Of a stretch of 64,000 nt of DNA, positions 45,512 to 58,608 are shown piece by piece. Position 1 is the stretch's first letter; each line of letters begins with the position of its first letter. The notes beneath the pieces are model-generated. The model was not told where the DNA came from, ran no database searches, and was given only the letters and a program-made list of their open reading frames with translations. Source of the DNA: Pycnopodia helianthoides (taxonomy: Eukaryota > Echinodermata > Asteroidea > Forcipulatida > Asteriidae); NCBI GenBank assembly GCA_032158295.1, contig CM063251.1, positions 17,361,425 to 17,425,424 of the forward strand, in the 5' to 3' direction. A program made the translations under genes and the position numbers.

Positions 45512-45877
45512 TTAACATAAGCAATTTATGATTATTCTTGAGTTGTTTTTTAATTGTAGAGTTGTTGCTATATTCACTTCCTTCAATGTGGACATTGTAA
45601 TTTGACATTTCACGGTTCCTTTTAAAACTGTTGGTAAAGATACCTGTACACTATTTGAACTCGCCGGAATAACTTGTTTAAAATTTGCATTGAGCCGAGT
45701 GTGAATAGGTCTTGAAAGAATCAATGAAATTATTTCACACTGTAATATTTCATTTTTAACGTGATGGCAAAAATTGGGTCGACAGTCAAAAGGGGTTGCA
45801 TAGGATTTAACATAGAATAAGCTCCACAACTTTATGATAAAAAATAAAAATGTATAACAAATGTGATGAAATTTCAA
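45512..45877 (-). other. 121-codon open frame, unknown
   Basis: Same strand as gene A and about 200 bp past its stop. It includes LSRPIHTRLNANFKQVIP and VSLPTVLKGTVKCQITMSTL. It is more protein-like than random frames nearby but has no recognised domain. A decayed mobile-element ORF or a detached exon are both possible. Confidence 0.25.
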
Positions 45878-45892
45878 TGTTACCCACTTGGA

Positions 45893-46008
45893 TGCGGAGT
45901 TCTATAGCCTCGTAGTGGAGTTCTATAGCCTCGTAGTGGAGTTCTATAGCCTCGTAGTGGAGTTTTATAGCCTCGTAGTGGAGTTCTATAGCCTCGTAGT
46001 GGAGTCAC
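45893..46008 (-). repeat. 21-bp tandem repeat just after the gene A stop
   Basis: Five to six copies of a 21-bp unit (plus strand GTGGAGTTCTATAGCCTCGT). Read on the minus strand in the gene A frame it encodes TPLRGYR repeats, after the TAG stop. Confidence 0.9.
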
Positions 46009-46080
46009 TGCCGAGTTGTCAGGTTCCCAGTTATCGACCAGCGTTCCTTTTTTCCCCCGCACTCGTGTCATTAGCGCCCT

Positions 46081-46346
46081 CTATGGTTCCTGCAATGGCA
46101 CACAATCCTCCCTCGAACGCTGCTTTCCCGCGCTTGATGGTTTTCCTGTTCCGCGGTGATGACGCCCCATGTCGGGGTCCGAGCCAATCTTATTCTTCCT
46201 CGAACATTTCATCACCACTACAACAATGATGATGATGATGATGAGCAGAAGCGCCACTGATCCCAGGACGATGCCGACGATCTGGGCAGTGGTAAGGCCT
46301 GGATCGGCAACCCCGGGTGTTACTGTCGGTGCTGCTGTTGTGATGG
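46081..46346 (-). CDS. Gene A last exon: transmembrane helix and tail
   Basis: Acceptor GTTGTTTACAG, phase-1 entry. A Thr/Pro-rich linker ([16 protein letters not shown]) is followed by a long I/V helix and then [20 protein letters not shown]. The exon ends [10 protein letters not shown] and TAG at 46081-46083. Confidence 0.9.
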
Positions 46347-49300
46347 CTGTAAACAACAGGAAAAAACACGCACTTTTAAAAATGTAGGCCTAAGCTTTAA
46401 CAAATAAAATGAAAGCACAGAATGTGAATGTTATTACAGTCTTGGTGCTGGACAGAAGCTTACAGAATATTGCTATCTGTGTTCCATTGCAATCTCAATG
46501 TTGCAGATCGGACACTATGTTTTGAAACAACTGCCACATGAAATGCAACAATTGACATCAGGCCAATTCAGTTCTTCTAGGCAAGAAGAAAAACACTCGC
46601 ATTAAAAAAAAAGCATGTTAAAATCATTTTCCTTGGGGAGAGTGAGACTTGATTATGAGTTTATTTTCTATTTTTCTAAAGTATTCTTTTTGCATGATGT
46701 GCAAATTGTAGTTGCCATCAAGTTGCTTTCTTTATCGCCTGTGACAAATACCTATATAGCAATGCAGGCATGAAAAGCCCTTACCTGTTTCACATGTATC
46801 GCCCGTAAATTGACTGGTGCAACTGTAAACAAAAACAAAATACACAAACCATTATTAGTTATTTTTGCATAGGATTTTCCAAATTGTAGAGTACATCCGC
46901 TGTGGACGACCGTATATTATATCAGCCAATCAGACTGTGAGACCGTGTCCAGATTGGCTACGGCTACAGCCACAGCTGGATTGTTGCGTCATCATGCGTT
47001 CAATTATAAGGACGTCCCTAGCTGCTTTTTTGGCAATGGTCACGAGGGATTGGATTTAGTATGTGTATAAATGAAGACTTTCCTGCCTTCATTAATGATG
47101 GATGCAGTTTCCTTCGGAAACTAATGATGCACGTAATAACCCAAATTACGAAGAGGTAGATTCCGTGTTTGCAGAATCTATCAATGTGACAATTTATCTT
47201 CGGCGGGGAAAAATTGCACCCAAATTCGAATGCTTCAAAAAACAATGCCGAACGTTGTCAGTCTTAATTGGATGCAATTGCCCGCTTCTCCGCCCGAATT
47301 ACTCATGGCAATTGACGGATCTGGTGATGACTTGTAGTTATACCCATTGAAGCAAATCGGAACTGATCGTTTTTGCAAGGTTTTTAAAGGCTGTATTCTT
47401 TTTTATAATGAAGGCTGTATATTGTTATGTTTTGTCTTTCAAAATGTAAAGTTGCACTGAGGAAAAGACAGTGCTGTTTTACAAATCTATACAGAGAATG
47501 GCAACTTGTTACAGTGTACACATTGAAGGCCAGTTTGACTGTAGGGTCATTCCGTGTCAATTCAACACGCTTTTGGACCTGAACGTCACGGATTAAAATG
47601 AAATTTTGTGTGTGCTGATTGGACTCAATGAGAAACCCCCGGAAACGAAATTTTTTGTCGTTCGGTTGATTACTTTTTGAGATATGGGTTAACGAACTTT
47701 TGACTAATTAGCATGACCTGCTGTGTTTGGACATTCATATCTCCAAAAGTAAAGCACCTACAGAGATAAAATTTACATCATTTTAAAGCTCTTGAAATGG
47801 CCCGCATTTGATAACTAAAATCAAAATTATACCGCATACCACAACAAAGTTACGCAAAAATATGACCTTTAACCTTGATTTGCGAAAATGCGTATTTTTC
47901 AAAATGCGTAATTTTTTTTTCCAATTTTAGCTTAAGATGTAAGCAACATTTTCAAAAAAAAATTTGGCCTAGTGCCCTTGTGGCAGGAGTTTCTGTCCCC
48001 CGGAGATTCTGTCCCCCATATGGCAAACTGCGTACAAACTTTTTCTGATAGCGCCCTCTTTTGAATCATCACTCTTCAGCCCATGTTAATTTCCAATACG
48101 GGGGGACAGAATCTCCGGGGACGGATTTCCCCATGACACCCCCTAGCCTGACGCAGGGTGTGAAATAAAAACTGCAGAGGAACGCTTTTGCCTGAAGACA
48201 ATTTCAAATGAAAATAACAGAATGAAAATGAAAAGGCTGCTTCGATTTTTACTATCTAACTAGAATCTTGTTGGTGGTCTTATAGGGGTGTTTGCTACTG
48301 CCAAAACCAGCACACCACACACAATAACAAGAGCCTTGGTAAGAATTTGCCTTAAAACCATAGAGATATCATTATATACACGCCTCGCTGCAGCTGTCAT
48401 CGAAACTGGAACTGAGACCGATTGGATAAACAGCGAGACTTTTTATACTAGTTTGGTTGAACCATGATGGTTGAACGCACCCGGTGTTATGTAACAGAAC
48501 TAACAAAATAAACACCGGCTACTAGACAATAGCAAATCAGAAAGAAGTATCTCTCTGGTATGAGAAAGATGTCAATAGACCTTTACCATGCTGCCACCAT
48601 CTTGGTCATGTTCCCTGTATCCAAGTATGCTAAGTTTCCTTGTACAGAAAGGAACCAGACTATTTTTCCTGCCTACTTTTCCTGGTTACATTGATTTGAA
48701 TGATTTTGAAAACTTTTGAGTTTTACCGCTTTCCTTACGTCTTAATGTCGGAAACATGGACACGCGGATGGCCACACCAAGCTTCCGTACATAATAAGGT
48801 CATGACTTCATTATAAAAAAAATGTCTAAATGGGAACGTATTCCTGTGGTTTTTGGAACCGTTCGATTGTTTTAATCCTAAATAAATGGTTGGTTAGCGG
48901 TAACACCATGTGTATAAATATCTACTTTGCTGTGTAGATTTTGTTCTTTAGAGAACTTGTCTTGCTATTTATTCTACTACCGCGGAGTAGATTTTCGGAA
49001 TTCGGGAGACTTCTCAGTTCTGAAAAGAACTGTCCTGCTTATTAACGACTACCTGGGCGGGAGGTAGGAAATCGGCCTGGACTACTACTTTAGTCTACTG
49101 ACGATGACTAGAGCAAGCTAGTCGAAACGTTGAGACCATAAAGAACTCGCTCCGCGGCAGTGCAGTTAATTACGAGAAGTCCCCCGATCCACAAAGCTAA
49201 AGTCTACTCCGGGGTAGTAGAATAAATAGCAAGACAAGCTCTCTAAAGAACAAAATCTACACAGCAAAGTAGATATTTATACACATGGTGTTACCGCAAA

Positions 49301-52300
49301 CCGAATATATATTGATACCTCACCATGCAATGCCTCAAAACCCGAATATATAAATGTAGATATATACAATAAAACTAACCTGTGAAAATATCATTTCAAA
49401 AGGTGGTAGCATTTTTGAGATATCGCCGAAAATCCGGAGCGGTTATGTCCACGCAGGAAGAATAATCCGCAAACGGAATACACAATCTGAGAAACATTTC
49501 TGACAGAAACGCTTCTCAGATTCATTTTTTTTCTGATAAAAACTGATGCATTTACACCGAAGTGAAATGATTCTCAAAATGCTTCTTATTACTATCGAAA
49601 GCTGCTATGCTTTTAACCAAGTAAGTTTTTGAGTGATTACCAAACGTACACCTTCCCTTTAAATCTCTTCTACTGAAACTTACCTGCATGTGATAGCATC
49701 GTTGGAGATTTCACAGACCCCTTCATTCAAACACGAGTCTTGCTCACAGAAAAGGGTCACATCTAAAGGGGGAAATTACAACAACAATTATTTTACACTT
49801 TGGGACTACTGGTAAATGTTCAACTTGGAAATCAGCCCTTGAAGTTTGTACCCCCTTCCCCCATCTGAAAAACCTGGATCTGTCGCTGAAGCGAACTTAT
49901 AGCAGGCTTGGGTGGTTGAGAACGGTGCGTACAATAGACTGTGCAAGTCTCGCGCATATCGAAAACGAGAAAAACAACTACAACGTAGACTATATTTTTC
50001 TACGAAATCAAACTTTCCTTTAAAATTATCTTTAAATACATTTCTTGAAAACAAAAAAATGCCCATAGCAAGTTGTCATAAATCAAGTTTCAATTTTTGT
50101 ATAACACAAATAATTTGTTTAAATTAACATTGAACCAAAATTTTCACTTGGAACAAGGATGCTTATTTTAAGAAACCACATTAGCCAATCACGCCCGAAT
50201 TTTTGCGTCCATCACATAGATTGTATGACAACACGACCGTCAGTTGGGCAAAGTTAAACCAAATACCAAATACGGAGGTCTAGTCTTATTCTCGTGTTTT
50301 CTTCGTTATTTTGTTGAATTGATTTTTACTTTCATATTGTTTATCACTTAGTATTACATTCCCCCCAAAATATATATAATTTTCATGGACATAACTACGT
50401 CAAACTAAAATAATTACCAAAACGAAATCCCGCCAACGTAAAAAACCCATAATGGTTGGGACCACAATGGTCCCGGAAGTTCGAATACTCGCGAGACTTA
50501 CACAGTCTATTATAAGTGTTGAATTACGGACTGGAGCATTAAATTGATTACCTTCTGCGCTGATTGAACCCTCGATAGTAATTCCTGCTGAGAAAGCACC
50601 GACTTCAATCTGCTGTGAGATCGAGGTCACATTTGTGTCGGCGTTCTCAGGGTAGCTTAAGACAAAGTCGGCGATAATAGAGCCAGCACTGAAACTTGTT
50701 ACCTCACAATCATTTGCAGAAGTTGAACTTTTCAGAAACTGTGTATTAAAAAAAACAATGAAAGAACAATGAAAGAAACATAATAATAAAAACACTAGAT
50801 TATGTCTAATCAGAGGGATTTTGCGAGAAAAATTAAAAACCTGGATCAAACAAACTAAAGCCCCATGTTAAAAAGAAAAAAACTACAACCCTTAATTTAA
50901 ATTTCACTTGCATCGATTCGATCTGGAACCGGTGTGTTGTTGTTCTGCTAAGTTCTGTTTAAGACTTTTGGCACAAAAGTTTTGCCTTGTGTGAAGAATT
51001 TAACATCCAGTGGAATTGATCAGTGGGGGGGGGGGGGGGGGGGGGCTGTACTCTGCCCAGAAATGTTTGCCCTGTTTCCCCCATATATTTATATATACAG
51101 CGCAGCTTGCCCTCCAAATGAACATGTCTGGTTATGCCTTTGCTAACACCCGCTACTTACATCGCATAAAGTTGTTTCCACCTCTTTGAATCTAGGTGAT
51201 GTTTTGTCGTTCAGATCTTCGATGAAGTTAACATTACTTCCACCAAGTGTAGTCATCTTAAACGACGCTTGAACCTTCCTGAACTCTGTTGGTTTAACAA
51301 GTTGAAAATACAAATTGAACAATCACGTTTAATGTTTAATAGATGTTAAATTTGCACCGGGGATAAAGAATATTATAAGCACTGTATACTCAGTACTTCC
51401 CCGAGATCTGTGAACAGATTCCACAGGCATATTACTCGGATGGGATTCGAACCCACGACCTTTGCCATTCTAGAGCAGATGTCTTACCAACTAGACAACC
51501 GAGATTGCTCGGTAGCTAGAGGCAGTTCGAATCCTGTATTTCAGCAGCGGGTGCCGCAACAATTTTTGAGGAATTCGATAATGGATACCTGAATCGATTT
51601 CATAAAGGCACCAAGATTCATCTTAAAGATGGGTTGTCACAGTGGTTTGTATTGTGACATCACACTTTGCTTGGCAATTAAGATTGATTCTCAGTTAAGA
51701 TCAACCTTAGCTCTTTAATTGTGAAGTCGAGCTCAGCTTAGCTGCAAGTCAATTCAGCCGAGAAACTGCTGTGGTCAAAAAAGAAAAAAAGAAAGAAAAA
51801 AAGACCAAAACTGCAAACACTGTTCCACATGAAAAAAAAATCCTGGAGTTGTGTAGGTCCTTGTCCACTCGAGTGACCGTGATTTTACTTTGAGAACTCC
51901 ATATAAGGTAAAATCCACTCAATAACAAACAAACAAACAAATCTGCATATCTTACAAAAAGTCATCGACTTTCTTAAACTGACCCTGATACTACCCGATT
52001 CTAAAGGAAAATACGCACATGCCCTTACCCAAGCTGTCTCAACTAGCAAACAAGCAGAATGAAACTAAAATTACTGTTGAATGTTTTTGTTGAATCATGT
52101 TAGTTAGCTAGGAGGTTTCCTCATCGCAAACTTTAGTGTATCAAAAATGTTGGCTTCCACACCGACCAGCCCTCCCGTGTTCTGCTTTTGGATTTAGCTA
52201 TAACTGTTTGTCAAACATGCAAACATGCAAACATGCACCCTTCCGCGTTATGTCTGTATACTTACTTTTGCATTTACCATCCTTGAGAGTCCAGCCACCT

Positions 52301-55300
52301 AAGCACCCCTCGCAATGATGTTGTCCAGGTCCATCTTCAACGCATGTGGTAAAATTCTGGTTCTTGCATTCTTTTCGCACGGTGGAATTCAAACAGGGAT
52401 TGATTGCTGTCCAGAGAGAGAGAGAGAGAGAGAGAGGAGATGGTCAAGAAATGATGCCGGATATCGTGAACAATAATTTACAAACAACGACTTCCTTTGA
52501 CTATAACATCATTCATCGTAAACCCCTATGGCCACCCGTGGCACTGGAGGTAAGCCCCGGCTGCCCCAATACCGTCCATAGGATCGACAACTAGGTGCCG
52601 ACACACCAGGGGAGCCACGAGACACAAGGTGCATTCGTGATGGCCACATACATTCTATTTTGTGCATCCCTATGGATACATCTTTTCTTCTTTCCTTTGT
52701 CCCTTTATTTAACATCCGCCCATATACCCTGTGCACAAAATTCCTTTATGGTGACCAGTCGGTTTCTTTTCTCTCTTTTTTTGTTTTGTTTGGGGGGGGG
52801 GGTTCCTTAGTCTCCATAAGATAGTGAATATCTAAACACCGCACTTGAAGTAGCCCGAATATCTGACGTCACACTTCGAGGCTCGTGTTTTACGCCAGAG
52901 ACCGGCTTTGAGCGTTTGGAGGAATCCTGACAAACGCACCTTTGACCTCGCATCCCATTGCGGTCTTGCAGATAGGGGGACCAGTTGGACTGGGGACCAG
53001 TCTAGCAGTGACCATCTCTTCGACTAATAGACCGGTGCCTGTCCTTATCCTTGCGGATAAGGACAGCGTACCAGTCTACACTTGAGGCTTTTCTTGTGCC
53101 ATGTCCAAGATGTGGCAGAGAGGGGGTACCTCTACTAACAAACTCTTCCCTTCTCGTACAGAAGTACCCCCCAATTTGTGAGATTCCAAGAGATTTTGAA
53201 ATTAATTCGAAACTTGAGATCAAAGCATAATTTAGAGATCAGTGATCTGAAAAAGCTTTAAAGACTAGTGAAACAAAAAACTTCCCGGTCCCGAACTAAA
53301 AAACAGTTAACTGCAAGTCCTGTTTTCTGTGCGCTCCAATCAAACAATCAATCAATCAATTTTGTTAATTTATTGAACATACCGGTGCAAGCCTGTGCCG
53401 CAGTGTTGGGTAGTTCATAACCCGTCCGACAGTTCTCACACGTGAACATGTTGTTTGATACGAAGACACATGTAGTTTGATTCCGTTCGAAGCAATTGTC
53501 TGTATCTTCATCGCAAGGGTTGATAACTGTAAACAAAAATTTAAAAAATCAATCAATCAATCAAAATGTGAAGTTATTGAGAAGTCATTCGAATTAATGT
53601 CACCAAGTGATGATCAATAGACTGATCCATTAAGCCCCACCCCCCTTAACATATTGACCAATCACAGCATTGGATGCATCACCGATGCACACGTGGGCAG
53701 CACGTGTGCATCTCTCCAATGCCACACTCACGACATGAACGTGCGCGCTTTAAGTATACGCGCACATGCATGTATAATGAGATTTTAGCGTGTCGGACTT
53801 TTGTCGGACCTTCGGTGGCGTAGCCAAGGTTGTGATTTGTCAACACGTAAGGGGGCGGAGCTTAAAGGATCGATCTATATTCTGACCCTACTACGGGTCA
53901 GTTAACACTGGGGATTTTTATTAGAGTGTAATTGATCCAATTCACCAGACGTCATGTTCGCAATAAGTTTGGTTGCGACATTTTGGGAGTCCGAGAGTCG
54001 ATGTTACAGTGTGTTACACAGTGGCGCTCGCACGCTTGCCATACTTTCTTCTAGCAGTGTAGCCGTGTGTGACGTTTTAGGCCAAGAGGTCAATATGTGT
54101 TCCATCCCAACTCACCTGGAACTTGCACCGTGGGTGTTGATCCGGTCAATATAACACTGTTGGGCGCTACAGTGTCGTTACCGGAACCCGTCAGGCCACC
54201 AGTGAAGGCAGCGGCTATCTGAGCCACAGTCACATCACTGCTGGTGATCAAGTTGACCAAGAAAGTCACGGACGTCCCGTTGGGATGAATCTCCATATCG
54301 GACACGGTCACACCCAGTATATCAGATCGAACAGCAGATGCGTTGAAAATGACAAATGCCTTTAAAAAACAAATACTAATGTTAACGAATTATTGTTTAA
54401 CATTAAAAAAATCCTATAAAAAACGGTTAACCCGGGAAAGAGGGCAGTAGAGGGCAATAGGTATTGAAGTAATTCGATTTTATTGGAGCGAGGTTCCATT
54501 AGAATGGGAGGGGGTTTCCTTGATCCCCTTTTGGCTTATGATCACCTTTACGTAATCCTACTCGGCTGATCCAATAATTAGCTGATTACGCCTGAGCTTA
54601 TCTCCTCGAGCAGATCCTCTCTAGACGATCCCCTTCAGCTGGTGATCCCCTTTGAGCTGATCCCCTGAACTCATCCCATCTAACTGTTCCCCTTTAGCTG
54701 GTGATCCCCTTTGAGCCGATCCCCCGACTCTCCTCTAGCTGATCCCCTTTAGCTTGTGATCCCCTTTTGGCTGATCCCATTTGACTAAGCCATCTGTCCC
54801 ACCAAATACGGTTACTTACGTCATCTGCAAGGCCAAGGCGTTTCGTCGATGTGTCCACAGCAGCAAGATTATTAAGGGCACTTATTCCAAGGATCTCGAC
54901 GAAGACAACGACTAACTGACGAGAGGCAGCAGCTGTTAACAAAAAAAGTTGGGGGAAATAGAAACACAAGACAAATTAAAAGTTGAACTCAAATTTGTTT
55001 TGTGCACAGATAATTGATCGAGTTGTGTCCCCCCAAAAAGAAGAAAAACGGACAGACTTTTTGTTAATGTCGATATAAAAGGATTGAGAATGATTTTTAG
55101 AGTTTTGCCGTGTGATGAAAAAAAAGGAGGACCAGATAGGTTCCATTCATAGAAAGAAAATATGGAACATGCATTCAGAAGAAGTGTTGCCTATAGTGGA
55201 GTACGAGTCATAGTTTACGAAAAAAAACTGTTATCAAATTTTAGAGATCATGTGGGAAAGAATTAATGTAGACTTTTTACCTTGGCAAGTTCCACCAACG

Positions 55301-58300
55301 AGGAAGAAGTTTGTCCGGCATACGCAGTCGAACCCGCCGATGGTATTTGAGCATTTTGTGTTAACAATCGTGGAACAATTGTCAGTGTGTGCTGTACACT
55401 CATCAACATCTGTGAACACGAAAGTAACACCATTGATTTCTTATTCCCAAATATATCATGAAATTAAAAAACAGTGCAAAATATAAATTTTCCACCTGCT
55501 TATAATGCTGGGATCGAGCTCTATTTTTTCTTTCAGTGGGGGAAATGGTCCAATGCGCATGCGTATACGTCAGCCGATCCCAGCGTCTTTGGTTAAGGCG
55601 CTTGGACCGAGCGACTCTCGCCGACGACGAACGGAACACCGACAACCGATTCTTGACCGAACCACATATAATCCCAAACTTGTCAACAAAATTAGTTCAC
55701 AATAAAACTAACTAAAATCAAAGTGGTTTGAATTTGTTTATTTTATCATTTCTTACCTGAGCATGTTTTCCCGTCCCCGGAGTACCCGGCATTACAAGTG
55801 CAGGTGTACGACCCAGAAGTGTCCGTACAACCAGCATTGACGTCACACGTAAACACGTTGGTTGCGCATTCGTCGATGTCTGAAAATAACGACAACGCAA
55901 GCATTATTTACTTTTACTGTTTAAGTTTTGTGTCTGAATTTGCAAAAGGGGGGCTTGATTTATTCGTTAGAAACTGTCCTTCTTTTGAATTTCTACAAAT
56001 TGAAACAGGACTTATATCAGAGGGAAGTTAGTCTTGGTGCAAGACGCCCTTGTGCATTTTGCTACCCGATTGGTTACTGTGCACTTAAAATCGGGCCGCA
56101 AAGTGCGCTATGAATGTCTTGCAACAAGACTAGAGGAAGCGACCGTCATCCCTTGCTTTTTCTGTGTGCTTTCTGCCTCTCTCTCTTCCCCTCCCTCTTC
56201 ACTTCTTTCTATTGACTGCTTCTGTTACACAAGTACAATCGTTTATATAGGTTGTGTTGTGTTGTAATTTAGCCTTCGAGAAAAACTCTGCTAGGGTCGA
56301 AACATCAGGCCATTAACAATTTGTTTTGCTTGACTGTTTACAAATTAAGTAAAACATGATTTAACCCATGGCTGTACTTACTCACACATCCGCCATTCGC
56401 GTGACCCATACCGACTTTAGTAAAGCCAGCATTACAGGCACATGTGTACGAACCGTCAGTATCTGCGCAGATTGCATTGATGTCACATTCATCGGTTGAC
56501 GTTGTACATTCATTAATATCTGCAAAGGGGAAAAAGGGTAACTTTTTAAAAACGCGGATCATGGCACAAATAGACCACGGCCCAATTTCATAGAGCTGCT
56601 AAGCACAAAAATTTGCTTAGCATGAAATTTCTTCATTGATAAAAACAGGGTTACCAACCAAATTTCCATGTGTTGCATATTGCTTGTTACTGGTATTCAG
56701 CTGTTGTTTGCTTATCCTGAAAATCACGTGGAAATTTGGTTGGTCCTCTAAATACTCCCGGGTCAGAATTGACCCGGATTCCGGAATTCAGGGGCCCTGA
56801 CTCACTTCTGGAGTCAAGCTGACTAGGAAACTGTTTAAAACTGTTAAAATTTCATTTTGAAAACAGAATCCGGGTAAAATCTGACCGGGAAAGTTTTAGA
56901 GTTTGATAAAAAAAAAAAGTTCATTCAGAAAAAAAATATCTTTATTATGCTATTATGGTGATTTTTTTATTTGTATTATTATATATTTTGTTTTACAGCT
57001 AACCTGGTTTCGCAGGTCACACAATGTGTATGAAATGAGGAAAAACAAAACTTACTCGTGCACGAGGTTTTCCCATCTCCACTAAATCCTGCCAGACACT
57101 GACAACTGAAGCTGCCGCCATTATTGGTACAATTTCCGTTGGCGTGGCAGCTTGAAGGGTTTTCAGCACACTCGTCGATGTCTGCGCACACCAACCGGCC
57201 ATCACCGCGGTATCCCGATTGGCACTCGCAGTAGGAGGAGCCCGGAGTATTGGTGCAGATGCTGTTAGCAGCACAACTTGCTGGATCCAGACACTCGTTT
57301 GTGTCTGTCATGGAAAAAAGAATATATCATACATTTTCTAGAATGAACATCTCAATATATTTCCTTTCCCATCCGCCCCCCCCCCCACCAAAATAAGATA
57401 TTGTTTAGGCGTTTATTAACCCTTGTTGTCCGTTTTAGACTGATTTTTTGAGTGTGTTGTTGTTGTGTTTTTGTTGTTGTTTTTTGACAAAGTCTTGTTG
57501 TCACACATTATGACAACTCAAAATGAAAGTCATATTACAATGTACCAACATTAGGAAAACAGGTCGACTTAATTGTTTAGTATCAATTTGCCTTAAAGGA
57601 ACATTACGGAATTGGTAAGAAAAAAACTTGTAAAATATACTTTTGATCACAGATTTACATAAAACTTACACGATCTAATGATGATGATAGTAGAAAACAT
57701 CCCTTGAAATATTTCTGTCTGAAACGCCATAGTTGATGAGAAATGAATAAACTAATTTGCCGATTGGAGTTTATCGCTCAGTGAGCGTTTTATTCATTTG
57801 TTGAATCTATATGATTTCATGCAAATGTGTAATCGGTTTTTCACTATTTTCTCGTGACCCAGATGGCCGATCGATCTTGAACTTCTACAGGTTTGTCAGT
57901 TTATGTATATGGTGGATTACATAAAGTGCTTACACTGCCAGCAATTGTTTTGTTAGCAAAAACCAATTCTGTAATGTTCCTTTAAGCTGCAAGTTTCACT
58001 CGGTAACAAGTTGTCCAATTTCTAGAGAGTCTGTACAGGTTTTCCTCACCACACAACTTACCGGTGCAAGACATGCCATCGCCAGTGTAGCCGAGTTTAC
58101 ACGTGCACTGGTACGAGCCGGCAGTGTTCGCGCAATCAGCATCAGCATGGCATGGAGTCGATGCGCACTCGTCGATATCTGTGAACAAACACGACATGAT
58201 GTGAACATTTTGATCCAATTCCCATGACGTCATTAATCACAATGATCATAGTAGCGCCATTTTGGAGGTCAATGGCGAGCGTGGCATAGATTCGCTGTGT

Positions 58301-58573
58301 GGACATTTAAACATTAATTTCAACTTGCACAATGCAATATTTGAAAACAATTGTTGATGTCATTACTGTTGTCATTGTTGTTTTTGTTGTTTAGTTATTA
58401 ATAATAATAATAATAATAAGTAAGACTTATAAAGCGCATTTTCCAAAGATACAATGCGCTGCTAAAGAATGCTACAAAATGGTAAGTTTGTGGGCGAGAA
58501 GAGAACAGATGCATTTTAATGTTGTATTTTTAATTGTTGTTGTTGTGTTTGTTGCCAATGTTGTTGTTGTTGT

Positions 58574-58608
<35 letters not shown>

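Larger units (their letters stand above)
46823..49683. other. Large gene A intron with several repeats
   Basis: 2.9 kb without exons. It holds a repeat beginning GGTCATTCCGTGTCAATTCA (about 47548), an inverted pair (CCCCGGAGATTCTGTCCCCC and its near-complement, 47998-48125), a long fold-back element (48897-49300) and a family-3 MITE (about 49320-49665). Confidence 0.6.

Noticed and set aside
50400..50550. Using GTAAGT at 50513 as the donor of the SEA exon
   Set aside because: It would leave the wrong phase for the next exon in both gene A and gene B. GTAATC at 50551 gives phase 1 in both paralogues.
51435..51505. tRNA gene on the minus strand
   Set aside because: The tRNA-like fold is followed by a SINE-type body and lies in an intron; the same kind of head is found in other SINE copies. 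A functional tRNA is not excluded but less likely.
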